Of a stretch of DNA of 64,000 nt, positions 56,989-64,000 are shown one piece after another (positions within the stretch are counted from its first letter, which is position 1; every line of letters begins with the position of its first letter). A program made the translations under genes and the position numbers. The notes beneath the pieces are model-generated. The model was not told the DNA's origin. It made no database searches and saw only the letters and a list, made by a program, of their open reading frames with translations. The DNA is taken from contig CADAND010000004.1 in the NCBI GenBank assembly GCA_902789245.1, positions 1 through 64,000 on the forward strand, in the 5' to 3' direction. This DNA comes from an uncultured Bacteroidia bacterium. Lineage in GTDB: Bacteria; Bacteroidota; Bacteroidia; Bacteroidales; UBA932.

Positions 56989-57969
56989 ATGCTGAAAGAA
57001 ACGGAAATCAACCAGCTTGTCGGACGGATGTTCGACGAGATCGAATTCACCCGCGAGCCCGCGGGCCTCTATGACCCGCTGCGCTATATGATCGAAATCG
57101 GCGGCAAGCGTATCCGTCCGCGGCTCTGCCTGACGACGTACTCCCTGTTCTCGGACCGGATTGACAATGGGATCCTCGCGCCTGCGACGGCGCTGGAAGT
57201 TTTCCATTCCTTCACCCTGATGCACGACGACATCATGGACCGCTCGCCGCTGCGCCGCGGTGTACCGACCGTCTGGAAGAAGTGGAACGAGGACACCGCC
57301 ATCCTCTCCGGAGATGTGATGCTGATCGACGCATACAGGCGCATCGCCCAGGCGCCGGCCGCCGTAAGGACCCGTGCCTTCGAGATGTTCTCCCGCACGG
57401 CCGCCCAGGTCTGCGACGGGCAGCAGTACGACATGGATTTCGAGTCGCTCCAGGAAGTGCCTATGGCCGACTACAACAAGATGATCGGCCTGAAGACGGC
57501 CGTCCTGCTGGCCTGCTCGGCCGCGATGGGCGCCATCATCGGCGGAGCATCCGAAGCAGAATGCGACGCCCTCTACAACTACGGCTACGAGCTCGGCATG
57601 GCCTTCCAGGTGGCGGACGACTACCTCGACGCCTTCGGCGACGAGAAGGTATTCGGCAAGCCCATCGGCGGGGATATCGTCAACGGCAAGAAGAGCTGGC
57701 TGACCGTCCGCACGCTCGAAAAGACGGCCGACAAGGCGACCTTCCTGTCCGCCTTCGCCCTGCCGGCGGACACGCCGGAGCAGAAAGCGGCCAAGATTGC
57801 CGCCGTCATGGAAATCTACACGCAATACGGCGTGGACCGCGACGCCAAGGAAGAGATCGTCCGTTTCACGGACCGGGCGCTGGACGCCGTCTCGGAGCTC
57901 GGTCTCGGCCCGGTCAAGCTGGAGGTCCTGCGCCGCTTCGCGGAGCGGCTGGTCGGCCGCGTCAAATAA
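56989..57969 (+). CDS. polyprenyl (farnesyl/geranylgeranyl) diphosphate synthase
   Basis: A 326-residue trans-isoprenyl diphosphate synthase that condenses isopentenyl units from the MEP pathway (dxs at 26930). The first aspartate-rich motif is LMHDDIMDRSPLRRG, the second is FQVADDYLDAFGD, and GGKRIRPRLCL lies upstream as usual. Chain length cannot be read with certainty. rsgA follows after four bases. Confidence 0.92.
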   Translation: MLKETEINQLVGRMFDEIEFTREPAGLYDPLRYMIEIGGKRIRPRLCLTTYSLFSDRIDNGILAPATALEVFHSFTLMHDDIMDRSPLRRGVPTVWKKWNEDTAILSGDVMLIDAYRRIAQAPAAVRTRAFEMFSRTAAQVCDGQQYDMDFESLQEVPMADYNKMIGLKTAVLLACSAAMGAIIGGASEAECDALYNYGYELGMAFQVADDYLDAFGDEKVFGKPIGGDIVNGKKSWLTVRTLEKTADKATFLSAFALPADTPEQKAAKIAAVMEIYTQYGVDRDAKEEIVRFTDRALDAVSELGLGPVKLEVLRRFAERLVGRVK

Positions 57970-57973
57970 ACCG

Positions 57974-58912
57974 ATGGAAGGAGTCGCGACAGTCGTCAAG
58001 AATGCCGGAAGCCACTATGAGCTGAGTGCGCTGCCCGCCTGGGACCTGTTCCCCGCGGTGCTGCGCGGCAAAGTGCGGCTGGAGCGCAGCGGCGCCACGA
58101 ATCCCGTGGCCGTGGGTGACCGCGTCCGCTACGAGACAGACGGACCGGCCGACATAGAGCATCCCGCCGTCATCACGGAGATCCTGCCCCGCGACAACTA
58201 CATCATCCGCCGCTCGACGAACCTGTCCCGGCAGTCGCACGTCATCGCCGCGAACCTCGACCAGGCGGTCATCGTCGTCAGCCTGCTCTTCCCGGAGATC
58301 AAACTGCCCTTCCTCGACAGGATTCTCGTGACCTGCGAGGTCTATAAGGTTCCGGTGCTGATTGCGCTCAACAAGGTGGACCTGTACCGGGAGGAACTCC
58401 CGGAGATGGTGGCCGGTTTCCGTCGCATCTACGAAGGTGCCGGCTACCCCGTGCTGGAGGTCAGCGCACGCACCGGCGAGGGCGTCAATGCCCTGCGGGA
58501 GCGCTGCCAGGGACGGATCAACCTTTTCTCCGGTGAGTCCGGCGCCGGCAAGTCCAGCCTCATCAAGGCGCTCGATCCCTCGCTCGATCCCAAGATCGGC
58601 AAGATCTCCGCTGCCCACCTGCAGGGCAAGCATACCACTTCGCTCTACGAGATGTACCGCCTCGCCTCGGGCGGCTACGTGATTGACACGCCCGGCCTGC
58701 GCGGCTTCGGGCTCGTGGACCTGGAGAAGGAGGAAATCTCCAAGTATTTCCCGGAGATGCTCCGGGAAATGGACAACTGCCGCTTCGTGCCCTGCACGCA
58801 CACGCACGAACCCGGCTGCGCCGTCAAGGCGGCCGTGGATGCCGGCCGGATCAGCCCCGAGCGCTACAATTCCTACCTCGGCATGCTCGAGGAGGACCAG
58901 AAATTCCGATGA
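57974..58912 (+). CDS. rsgA: ribosome small-subunit GTPase RsgA
   Basis: A 312-residue circularly permuted GTPase that checks late 30S assembly. The order is permuted as in the family: G4 NKVD near 135 comes before G1 GESGAGKSS near 190 and G3 DTPG near 238. An OB fold leads, and the C-terminal zinc site (CRFVPCTHTHEPGC) closes the protein. It overlaps the MATE gene by four bases. Confidence 0.96.
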   Translation: MEGVATVVKNAGSHYELSALPAWDLFPAVLRGKVRLERSGATNPVAVGDRVRYETDGPADIEHPAVITEILPRDNYIIRRSTNLSRQSHVIAANLDQAVIVVSLLFPEIKLPFLDRILVTCEVYKVPVLIALNKVDLYREELPEMVAGFRRIYEGAGYPVLEVSARTGEGVNALRERCQGRINLFSGESGAGKSSLIKALDPSLDPKIGKISAAHLQGKHTTSLYEMYRLASGGYVIDTPGLRGFGLVDLEKEEISKYFPEMLREMDNCRFVPCTHTHEPGCAVKAAVDAGRISPERYNSYLGMLEEDQKFR

Positions 58913-60264
58913 ACAAAGCCCTCCACCGCGAGATCCTGCGGCTGTCGGTGCCCAGCATCCTGGCCGGGATCACCGTGCCCCTGGTGGGCATGGTGGACAC
59001 CGCTGTGGCAGGCCACCTGGGCGGCGACACGGCGGCGCAGATCGGCGCCATCTCCGTGGGCTCGATGGTGCTCTCGCTGCTGTACTGGACCTTCGGTTTC
59101 CTGCGCACCGGGACAGGCGGGCTCACGGCCCAGGCCTTCGGCCGGGGCGATTTCGCGGAGTGCGGGCACATCTTCCTGCGTGGCACGGGGCTCGCCCTGC
59201 TGGCTGCTTTCTTTGCCCTGGCGTTCCAGTGGCCCTTCTTCAAAGGGGTGATGCTGATTCCGGAAGCGACGGGCGGCGTGCGCGTCCTCGCGGAGCGCTA
59301 CTTCTTCATCCGCATCTGGGCAGCGCCCGCGACGATGACGCTGATGACCCTGCGGGGGTGGTTCGTGGGGATGCAGAACTCCGTGAATCCGATGTGGATG
59401 GACCTGATCATCAACGCCGTCAATATCGGCGCGAGCATCCTGCTCGCCTTCGGCATCGGCCCCTGGCCGGGGCTCGGCTTCGCGGGCATCCCGCTCGGCA
59501 CCGTGATCGCCCAGTACTGCGGGCTCCTGTACGGGCTGCTGGTCTGCCGCTTCAAATACGGGCGGAGCGTGTTCTCCCAGCTGCGGCGCAGCGATTTCGC
59601 CGGGCTGCTGCGCGACGGATCCCTGGGACGCTTCTTCCGGATGAACCTGGACCTGCTCGGCCGCTCGTTCTTCTTCATCCTGATTTATATCGGTTTCACC
59701 ATGATCGCCGCCGGCTACGGCGACGTCATGCTGGCCGCCAGCTCCATCCTGATGCAGCTGCTGATGTTCTTCAGCTATTTCACCGACGGCTTCGCCTACG
59801 CCGGCGAGGCCCTGGCGGGCCGCTTCATCGGCGAGCGCGACGGCGTGATGCTGCGCCAGTCCGTGCGCTATGTCTTCGGCTGGAGCATGGCCCTGGCGGT
59901 GTTCTTCGCCTTCCTGTACGCGCTCGCCGGCTCGCCCGTCATCCGGCTGCTGACCAGCGATGAGACCGTCGTGCAGGCCTGCCGGCTGTTCCTGCCCTGG
60001 CTGCTGCTGATGCCGCCGCTGGGCTGCGCCGCCTTCACCTGGGACGGCATCTTCCTGGGGGCCACGGCCTCACGGGGCCTGATGACCTCCATGGCCGGTG
60101 CGGCAGCCGCCTTCTTCGCCGTCTGGTATACAGGCAGATGGCTGCTGCAGCCAGCAGGCGCAACAGCCATCCACTTGCTTTTTGCCGCTTATTTCGCCCA
60201 CCTCGCCTTCCGGACGGTCTGGCTCACGCTCCGCTACCGGAAAGAGGTGCTGGGACGTCTGTAG
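58909..60264 (+). CDS. MATE-family efflux transporter
   Basis: A 451-residue membrane protein with twelve helices in two similar halves, of the DinF-like MATE branch (SVPSILAGITVPLVGMVDTA at the start, matching the first helix of the family). MATE proteins export drugs or metabolites with a Na+ or H+ gradient; the substrate is unknown. It overlaps rsgA and converges with the RAYT gene across F1 copy A. Confidence 0.9.
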   Translation: MNKALHREILRLSVPSILAGITVPLVGMVDTAVAGHLGGDTAAQIGAISVGSMVLSLLYWTFGFLRTGTGGLTAQAFGRGDFAECGHIFLRGTGLALLAAFFALAFQWPFFKGVMLIPEATGGVRVLAERYFFIRIWAAPATMTLMTLRGWFVGMQNSVNPMWMDLIINAVNIGASILLAFGIGPWPGLGFAGIPLGTVIAQYCGLLYGLLVCRFKYGRSVFSQLRRSDFAGLLRDGSLGRFFRMNLDLLGRSFFFILIYIGFTMIAAGYGDVMLAASSILMQLLMFFSYFTDGFAYAGEALAGRFIGERDGVMLRQSVRYVFGWSMALAVFFAFLYALAGSPVIRLLTSDETVVQACRLFLPWLLLMPPLGCAAFTWDGIFLGATASRGLMTSMAGAAAAFFAVWYTGRWLLQPAGATAIHLLFAAYFAHLAFRTVWLTLRYRKEVLGRL

Positions 60265-60266
60265 CC

Positions 60267-60353
60267 CACTGGCGCCGAAAAGGGTCAAAAACGGCGCCAC
60301 CCCCGGAAAATTCTTTGGGGGTGGCGCCAATATTCGGGATTGTCGGCTCCAAG
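60267..60353 (+). repeat. F1 element, copy A
   Basis: Three GGCGCC boxes (60271, 60293, 60323). The inner hairpin GGCGCCACCCCC / GGGGGTGGCGCC has a perfect 12-bp stem. The element ends TGTCGGCTCC, the partner of the GGCGCCGAAAA start. It lies three bases after the RAYT stop codon and right after the MATE gene. Confidence 0.9.
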
Positions 60354-60355
60354 GT

Positions 60356-61243
60356 TCAGCCTTTTCTAGGATTCAAGATAGGTTCAATCTCCGAAAGCTT
60401 CAGGTGGACGACTCGTGCGATCTGCTTTGCTGTTGTCCCAGTTTCCTTTTTAAGAATACGGGCCAAAGACAGACGCTGCGAGACGGTTAAATGGAGGATC
60501 CTGTCTTCTCCAAAGAGTTTCCCGGCCATCACTCTGGCGCGGGCAGCTATCTCGCCGTCCGGAAGGGAAACCTGGGTTTTGCGCATCTCCAGATTTACCT
60601 CCTCTTCGATTCGTTTGTTCAGGCAGAACTGATAGTCCTGTACTGAATCGAACTGCCTTTCCATCACGCTGTAATTGATATAATCGCCAGGCCAAACCAT
60701 ACCATCAGGGAGAATCGTCCATTCTCCCGGGATCTCCTGTTTGCTGTTGAACAATCGTATCCTGGCTTTTCCGGAGAGGGAGCTTACCGGCTTTCCATAG
60801 TCCTTGATCCAGGTTGTTTCGGAAAACAGGAGTGACGCTGAGCTCCACCGATAGCCCGCAGGTGAAACAGCCATTCCGGCAGCAGTAGGATTCCGGTGGA
60901 TATAGGCGATGGTCGACCGAAGACGTTCTCTGTCTGCAATCATCCAATGGCCGATATTCCATCTTTTCCCTTGCTTGCCTCCATGATTCTGCAACCAACG
61001 CTCGGTCGCATTCTTATAGGTGTCCATAAAGAGAAGGCAATCCTCCTCTGACCCATACAAAATGAAATGGACATGGTTATCCATCAAACAGAAGCAGATC
61101 ACCTGTACAGGATTGTCCGGTTCCAGACGGCAAAGGCAGAGAGCAATCCGGTTGATGCCGGCAATGAATTCTTTCGAAGATCCGAAAAGGATATCCTCCT
61201 TGAGGCCTTCGGTAGCGCAATGATAAAAATGAAGTGTTTTCAT
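60356..61243 (-). CDS. REP-associated tyrosine transposase (RAYT, Y1 family)
   Basis: A 295-residue HUH single-strand transposase. The HUH pair is in MDNHVHFIL and the catalytic tyrosine in MDTYKNATERWL. RSTIAYIHRNPTAAGM is the typical RAYT helix. The C-terminal third (about 235-295, SQRLSLARILKKETGTTAKQ and onwards) is a helix-turn-helix extension. RAYT proteins cut and move REP palindromes. F1 copies A and B lie on either side of the gene, in keeping with a self-contained REP-RAYT unit. ATG at 61243 was preferred over 61291, where the added residues are not family-like. Confidence 0.9.
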   Translation of the reverse strand: MKTLHFYHCATEGLKEDILFGSSKEFIAGINRIALCLCRLEPDNPVQVICFCLMDNHVHFILYGSEEDCLLFMDTYKNATERWLQNHGGKQGKRWNIGHWMIADRERLRSTIAYIHRNPTAAGMAVSPAGYRWSSASLLFSETTWIKDYGKPVSSLSGKARIRLFNSKQEIPGEWTILPDGMVWPGDYINYSVMERQFDSVQDYQFCLNKRIEEEVNLEMRKTQVSLPDGEIAARARVMAGKLFGEDRILHLTVSQRLSLARILKKETGTTAKQIARVVHLKLSEIEPILNPRKG

Positions 61244-61336
61244 GTTTGTTACGTTTTGCGGGGAAGATAAGGAAAAACCTCCATACTTCAAGGGTAGGAG
61301 GACGTTAAAAATACGTATTATACAGACCCCGCATCA

Positions 61337-61424
61337 TCTCGGCGCCAAAAAGGGGCAAAAACGGCGCCGACCGGGGTTTTGAAACCGGGGTCGGCGCCAA
61401 TATTCGGGGTTTTCGGCTCCGAGA
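61337..61424 (+). repeat. F1 element, copy B
   Basis: Outer ends TCTCGGCGCCAAAAA and TTTTCGGCTCCGAGA are inverted repeats. The inner hairpin is GGCGCCGACC...GGTCGGCGCC. It lies about 90 bases upstream of the RAYT start codon and just downstream of the ogt-like gene. Confidence 0.9.
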
Positions 61425-61450
61425 TTTTCCAGTCAGGGTCGGGGTGTTCC

Positions 61451-61930
61451 TTATCGGCCGGAACCTTTTTCCAACAGTAAAAGACGGGCTTTGAGGTCGA
61501 GTCCGCCGGCATAGCCGGTCAGGCGGTTGTCCGCACCGATAACCCGGTGACAAGGTACAATCAAGGAAACGGGGTTATGTCCCACGGCCCCGCCAATGGC
61601 CCGGGGCGATGAGCCCAGCCGTCGCGCAAGTTCTCCATAACTGATATTCTCTCCGTAAGGGATTGTCAGCAGCTCCTTCCAAACCGCCCGGCGGAAAGGG
61701 GTGCCACGAAGGTTCAGTCGGGGCGAGAACCCAGGGTCGGCGCCGCTAAAATAGACATCCAGCCAGTGGCAGGTCTCTTCGAAGACTGGTAACCAGCCCT
61801 CAGTAACATCGGCTCCCAGCGTGGAGGCAAAGTGCTTCTGCCCGTCCAGCCAAAGCCCGACCAGAGCGTCCCCTTCCCCGGCCATCGTAATCTGCCCCAG
61901 CGGGGACATGTGTTTCCATAGATAAACCAT
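61451..61930 (-). CDS. ogt: methylated-DNA-[protein]-cysteine S-methyltransferase
   Basis: A 159-residue repair protein that removes alkyl groups from O6-guanine. The acceptor cysteine is in LIVPCHRVIG, with the upstream helix GTPFRRAVWKELLTIPYGE and the usual AGGLDLKARLLLLE end. Length is normal for Ogt-type single-domain proteins. A TACCTTTG box at 61941-61948 on the minus strand lies ten bases before the ATG. A later ATG (61909) is also possible. Confidence 0.93.
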   Translation of the reverse strand: MVYLWKHMSPLGQITMAGEGDALVGLWLDGQKHFASTLGADVTEGWLPVFEETCHWLDVYFSGADPGFSPRLNLRGTPFRRAVWKELLTIPYGENISYGELARRLGSSPRAIGGAVGHNPVSLIVPCHRVIGADNRLTGYAGGLDLKARLLLLEKGSGR

Positions 61931-61940
61931 CCTGTTTGAA

Positions 61941-61948
61941 CAAAGGTA
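61941..61948 (-). promoter_or_regulatory. -7 box for ogt
   Basis: TACCTTTG on the minus strand, matching TAnnTTTG. F1 copy C begins eight bases further upstream and covers the -33 position. Confidence 0.5.
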
Positions 61949-61955
61949 ATAAAAA

Positions 61956-62043
61956 TCTCGGCGCCGAAAAAGGCCGAAAACAGCGCCACCCCCGGAGAAT
62001 TCTTTGGGGGTGGCGCCAATATTCGGGATTTTCGGCTCCAGGA
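61956..62043 (+). repeat. F1 element, copy C
   Basis: Like copy A: TCTCGGCGCCGAAAA, inner stem AGCGCCACCCCC / GGGGGTGGCGCC, and end TTTTCGGCTCCAGGA. It is nearly identical to A in the inner hairpin (AATTCTTTGGGGGTGGCGCC) and joined to F2-type tandem repeats. Confidence 0.9.
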
Positions 62044-62045
62044 TT

Positions 62046-62158
62046 CCCGGTCGGCTGGAGATTCCCGATCAGGTCGGGAATAACGGGTCAGTCGGGAATG
62101 ACGGCCAGCCGGGAAGACGGGCCAGCCGGGAAGACGGGCCAGCCGGGAATGACGGTGA
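62046..62158. repeat. F2 copies and 17-bp tandem repeat
   Basis: GATTCCCGATCAGGTCGGGA (62059-62078) is a clean F2 palindrome. It is followed by repeated units of GGGCCAGCCGGGAAGAC (three in a row from about 62102 to 62150, 17-base period) ending in GGGAATGACGG. The tandem seems to have grown from the right half of an F2 element. It lies between the purine permease gene and ogt. Confidence 0.8.
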
Positions 62159-62163
62159 GCCGT

Positions 62164-63504
62164 CTAGATCAGGATGTAACGCAGAATGAACAGGCCGGCG
62201 AGAATCCACATCGGGACGGAAATCTCCTTGTAGCGGCCGGCGATGGCGTGGATGACCACGTAGGAGATCACGCCCATCAGGATGCCGTCGGAGATGCTGC
62301 AGGAAAGAGGGATCACGATGATGGTCAGGAAGGCGGGGATGCTCTTGGCGAAGTCGTCCCACTGGATGCGCTTGACCGCCGGCATCATCATCACGCCGAC
62401 GACGATCAGGGCCGGGGCCGTGGCGGCGCTCGGAATAGACAGGAAGAACGGCGAGAAGAACAGGGCCAGCGCGAAGCACACTGCCGTGGAGAAGGCGGTC
62501 AGGCCCGTGCGGCCGCCGGCACCGATACCGGCAGCGCTCTCCACGTAGGTCGTCGTCGTGTTGGTGCCCAGGCAGGCGCCGCAGATCGTGGCCACGGAGT
62601 CCGCCATGAACATCTTCTCCAGGTCATCCACCTCATCCTTCTCGATCATGCTCTCCCCCTGGTAGACGCCGATGATGGTTCCCATCGTGTCGAAAATGTC
62701 CAGGAGCAGCAGCGTAAACACGACCACCAGCATATCCCAGGTCAGGATCTGGGAGAACTCGAACTTGCAGAAAATCGGAGAAATGCTCTGCGGCATCGAT
62801 ATCATCTGCACGAAGCCGGTCTCCGTTCGGGCCAGCTGCGTCACGGGAGCGCCCGTCGCCGGGTCGATGACCACCAGACCGATGAACGTGGAGACGATGA
62901 TTCCGATGAGCACGCCGCCGTTCACCCGGAGCATGACCAGGGCGGCCGTGACCATCAGGCCGAGCATCGCCACGAGGGCCGTCCCCTGGGAGATCTTGCC
63001 CAGCGAGACGAGGGTGGATTCAGAATCGACGATGATGCCGGCGTTCTGGCAGCCGAGGAAGGCGATGAACAGGCCGATACCCGCACCGATGGCCTTCTTC
63101 AGCGTACCCGGGATGGCGGTAATCAGCCAGGTACGGACTTTCGTTACCGTCAGGATGACGAAGATAATGCCCTCCAGGAGCACGGCTGTCAGGGCAAACT
63201 GCCAGGAGTAGCCCATCCCCAGACAGATTGTATAGACAAAGAAAGCGTTCAGGCCCATGCCGGGAGCCAGGGCGAACGGTTTCTTGGCATAGAACGCCAT
63301 CATCAGCGTGCCGGCGATGGCCGCAAGGGCCGTGGCGGAAAAGACCGCCCCGCCGGGCATCTCCTTCAGCTCGCTGAAGATACTCGGGTTGACGGCCAGG
63401 ATATAGGCCATCGTCAGGAAAGTCGTGACGCCGGCCAGAATCTCCGTCCGGACATTGTGCTTGCCCGTCTCGAAGCCGAAAGCCTTATTCAAGAAATTCG
63501 ACAT
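62164..63504 (-). CDS. NCS2-family purine permease (AzgA/PbuG-like)
   Basis: A 446-residue transporter with about twelve to fourteen helices. The AzgA-type pattern is clear: AGVTTFLTMAYILAVNPSIF at the start, FALAPGMGLNAFFVYTICLG in the middle and ESAAGIGAGGRTGLTAFSTA near residue 330. Members take up adenine, guanine or hypoxanthine with protons. It follows the outer-membrane protein gene by 12 bases on the same strand, suggesting joint uptake of purines across both membranes. Confidence 0.92.
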   Translation of the reverse strand: MSNFLNKAFGFETGKHNVRTEILAGVTTFLTMAYILAVNPSIFSELKEMPGGAVFSATALAAIAGTLMMAFYAKKPFALAPGMGLNAFFVYTICLGMGYSWQFALTAVLLEGIIFVILTVTKVRTWLITAIPGTLKKAIGAGIGLFIAFLGCQNAGIIVDSESTLVSLGKISQGTALVAMLGLMVTAALVMLRVNGGVLIGIIVSTFIGLVVIDPATGAPVTQLARTETGFVQMISMPQSISPIFCKFEFSQILTWDMLVVVFTLLLLDIFDTMGTIIGVYQGESMIEKDEVDDLEKMFMADSVATICGACLGTNTTTTYVESAAGIGAGGRTGLTAFSTAVCFALALFFSPFFLSIPSAATAPALIVVGVMMMPAVKRIQWDDFAKSIPAFLTIIVIPLSCSISDGILMGVISYVVIHAIAGRYKEISVPMWILAGLFILRYILI

Positions 63505-63516
63505 GTTGTCCGAGGA

Positions 63517-64000
63517 CTAGAAGACCCACTTGATACCGGCGCAGGGACGGCACCAGAAGCCTCTTGCAGTGCCGAAATCGAAAGAGAGCTCGACTTCTCC
63601 GCCGACGTTAAGGTTGTCGCAGCCGAAGTGCCGGCCGACGTTGTACCAGAGCTGGGGCTCGGAGATGAATACGGTGTGGGACACCTCGGGAAGGATGGTC
63701 CCGCCGTGGTCGGTGAAGAGCGTGTGATCCTCCCACCAGAAATCGGCAAAGCCGGAGAAGCGGAGGCCCTGCACGCCGAAAAGATCCTGGAGGCCCCACA
63801 CGAAGGTGAGCTGCACCGGTGCCTTCTGGGTGGTGTAGGCGATCTTCTTGAAGAGGACCTTGAAATTGAAAGTATTCTTGTAGTCGACGCTGTGCAGGAA
63901 ATAATCCAGACCGACGAGGAATGCGCTCTTGATCTCATACCCCTTGTAGACACCGCCGTTGTATTCGACATGGAGGCTCAGCGGGGCAATGGCGCTGTTC
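63517..64000 (-). CDS. DUF5020/Tsx-like outer-membrane protein, C-terminal part
   Basis: The gene runs off the window edge; its last 160 codons are present. The reading frame gives alternating beta strands (KGYEIKSAFLVGLDYFLH, TFNFKVLFKKIAYTT) and FSGFADFWWEDHTLFTDHGG. It ends in aromatic IKWVF, the sorting signal of outer-membrane barrels. This matches the DUF5020 family of the nucleoside-channel (Tsx) clan. The purine permease gene directly downstream supports a nucleoside or purine role. Signal peptide and start are outside the window. Confidence 0.8.
   Translation of the reverse strand, partial: NSAIAPLSLHVEYNGGVYKGYEIKSAFLVGLDYFLHSVDYKNTFNFKVLFKKIAYTTQKAPVQLTFVWGLQDLFGVQGLRFSGFADFWWEDHTLFTDHGGTILPEVSHTVFISEPQLWYNVGRHFGCDNLNVGGEVELSFDFGTARGFWCRPCAGIKWVF

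Noticed and set aside
61720-61745. GGTCGGCGCC inside ogt as an in-gene F1 copy
   Set aside because: Only one half box matches; the inner hairpin and outer ends are missing, and the encoded YFSGADPGFSP fits the family's normal spacing.
62102-62150. The 17-base tandem repeat as a CRISPR array or replication-origin iteron
   Set aside because: There are no spacers, no cas genes and no replication initiator nearby. It is derived from F2.

Overview
The window looks like a contiguous chromosomal stretch of a high-GC member of the Bacteroidota, most probably Bacteroidales. The evidence is a Bat aerotolerance operon (moxR, DUF58, batA, batB, batC, batD/E), the order tRNA-Thr/Tyr/Gly/Thr, tuf, tRNA-Trp, secE, nusG, rplKAJL, rpoBC, proteins of the DUF5020 type, and promoters of the form TTTG-N19/20-TAnnTTTG with little sign of Shine-Dalgarno sites. 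Genus and species cannot be fixed from the sequence alone. No rRNA, CRISPR array, prophage or plasmid origin was seen.

Layout. 1-534 is non-coding and holds a 6S-like folded RNA (minus strand) and a run of large hairpins. 535-9565 carries truA and the divergent moxR/Bat operon, whose last gene is a BatD-BatE fusion. 9838-11732 is an exbB-exbD-tonB set. 11737-16818 is rluB-like, era and parC. 16935-23089 (a PPC-domain gene, a membrane protein, recJ, lysS, a SpoU RNA methyltransferase, aroE) is flanked by a nearly identical 152-bp inverted repeat. A higBA toxin-antitoxin pair follows, then aroK, ssb, an MFS transporter and dxs. 28852-41892 is the tRNA, tuf, ribosomal-protein and RNA-polymerase block. 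41943-50146 is a sulfur and methionine cluster (lrp, metY, cysK, cysE, metF, metH). 50143-60264 holds a U32 peptidase-family gene, a GH31 lipoprotein, xth, cysS, rdgB, a polyprenyl synthase, rsgA and a MATE exporter. 60356-64000 has a REP-associated tyrosine transposase (RAYT), an alkylated-DNA repair gene, a purine permease and the 3' end of a Tsx/DUF5020-like outer-membrane protein gene.

The most unusual property is a dense population of short palindromic elements of at least four families. F1 is an 88-bp GGCGCC-rich nested palindrome, four copies, two of them bracketing the RAYT gene. F2 is a roughly 28-bp GTCATTCCSGG-type palindrome with many copies. F3 is a 128-145-bp nested palindrome whose arms differ between copies yet remain complementary. 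F4 is a 50-75-bp element containing CCCCCTCGGTCGC. Besides lying between genes, F2, F3 and F4 sit in frame inside conserved protein genes (truA, parC, the SpoU methyltransferase, metH, rdgB) and appear to add 10-50 residue loops. This resembles the palindromic elements known inside Rickettsia genes. The RAYT is an obvious candidate to mobilise F1; nothing here links it to the other families.
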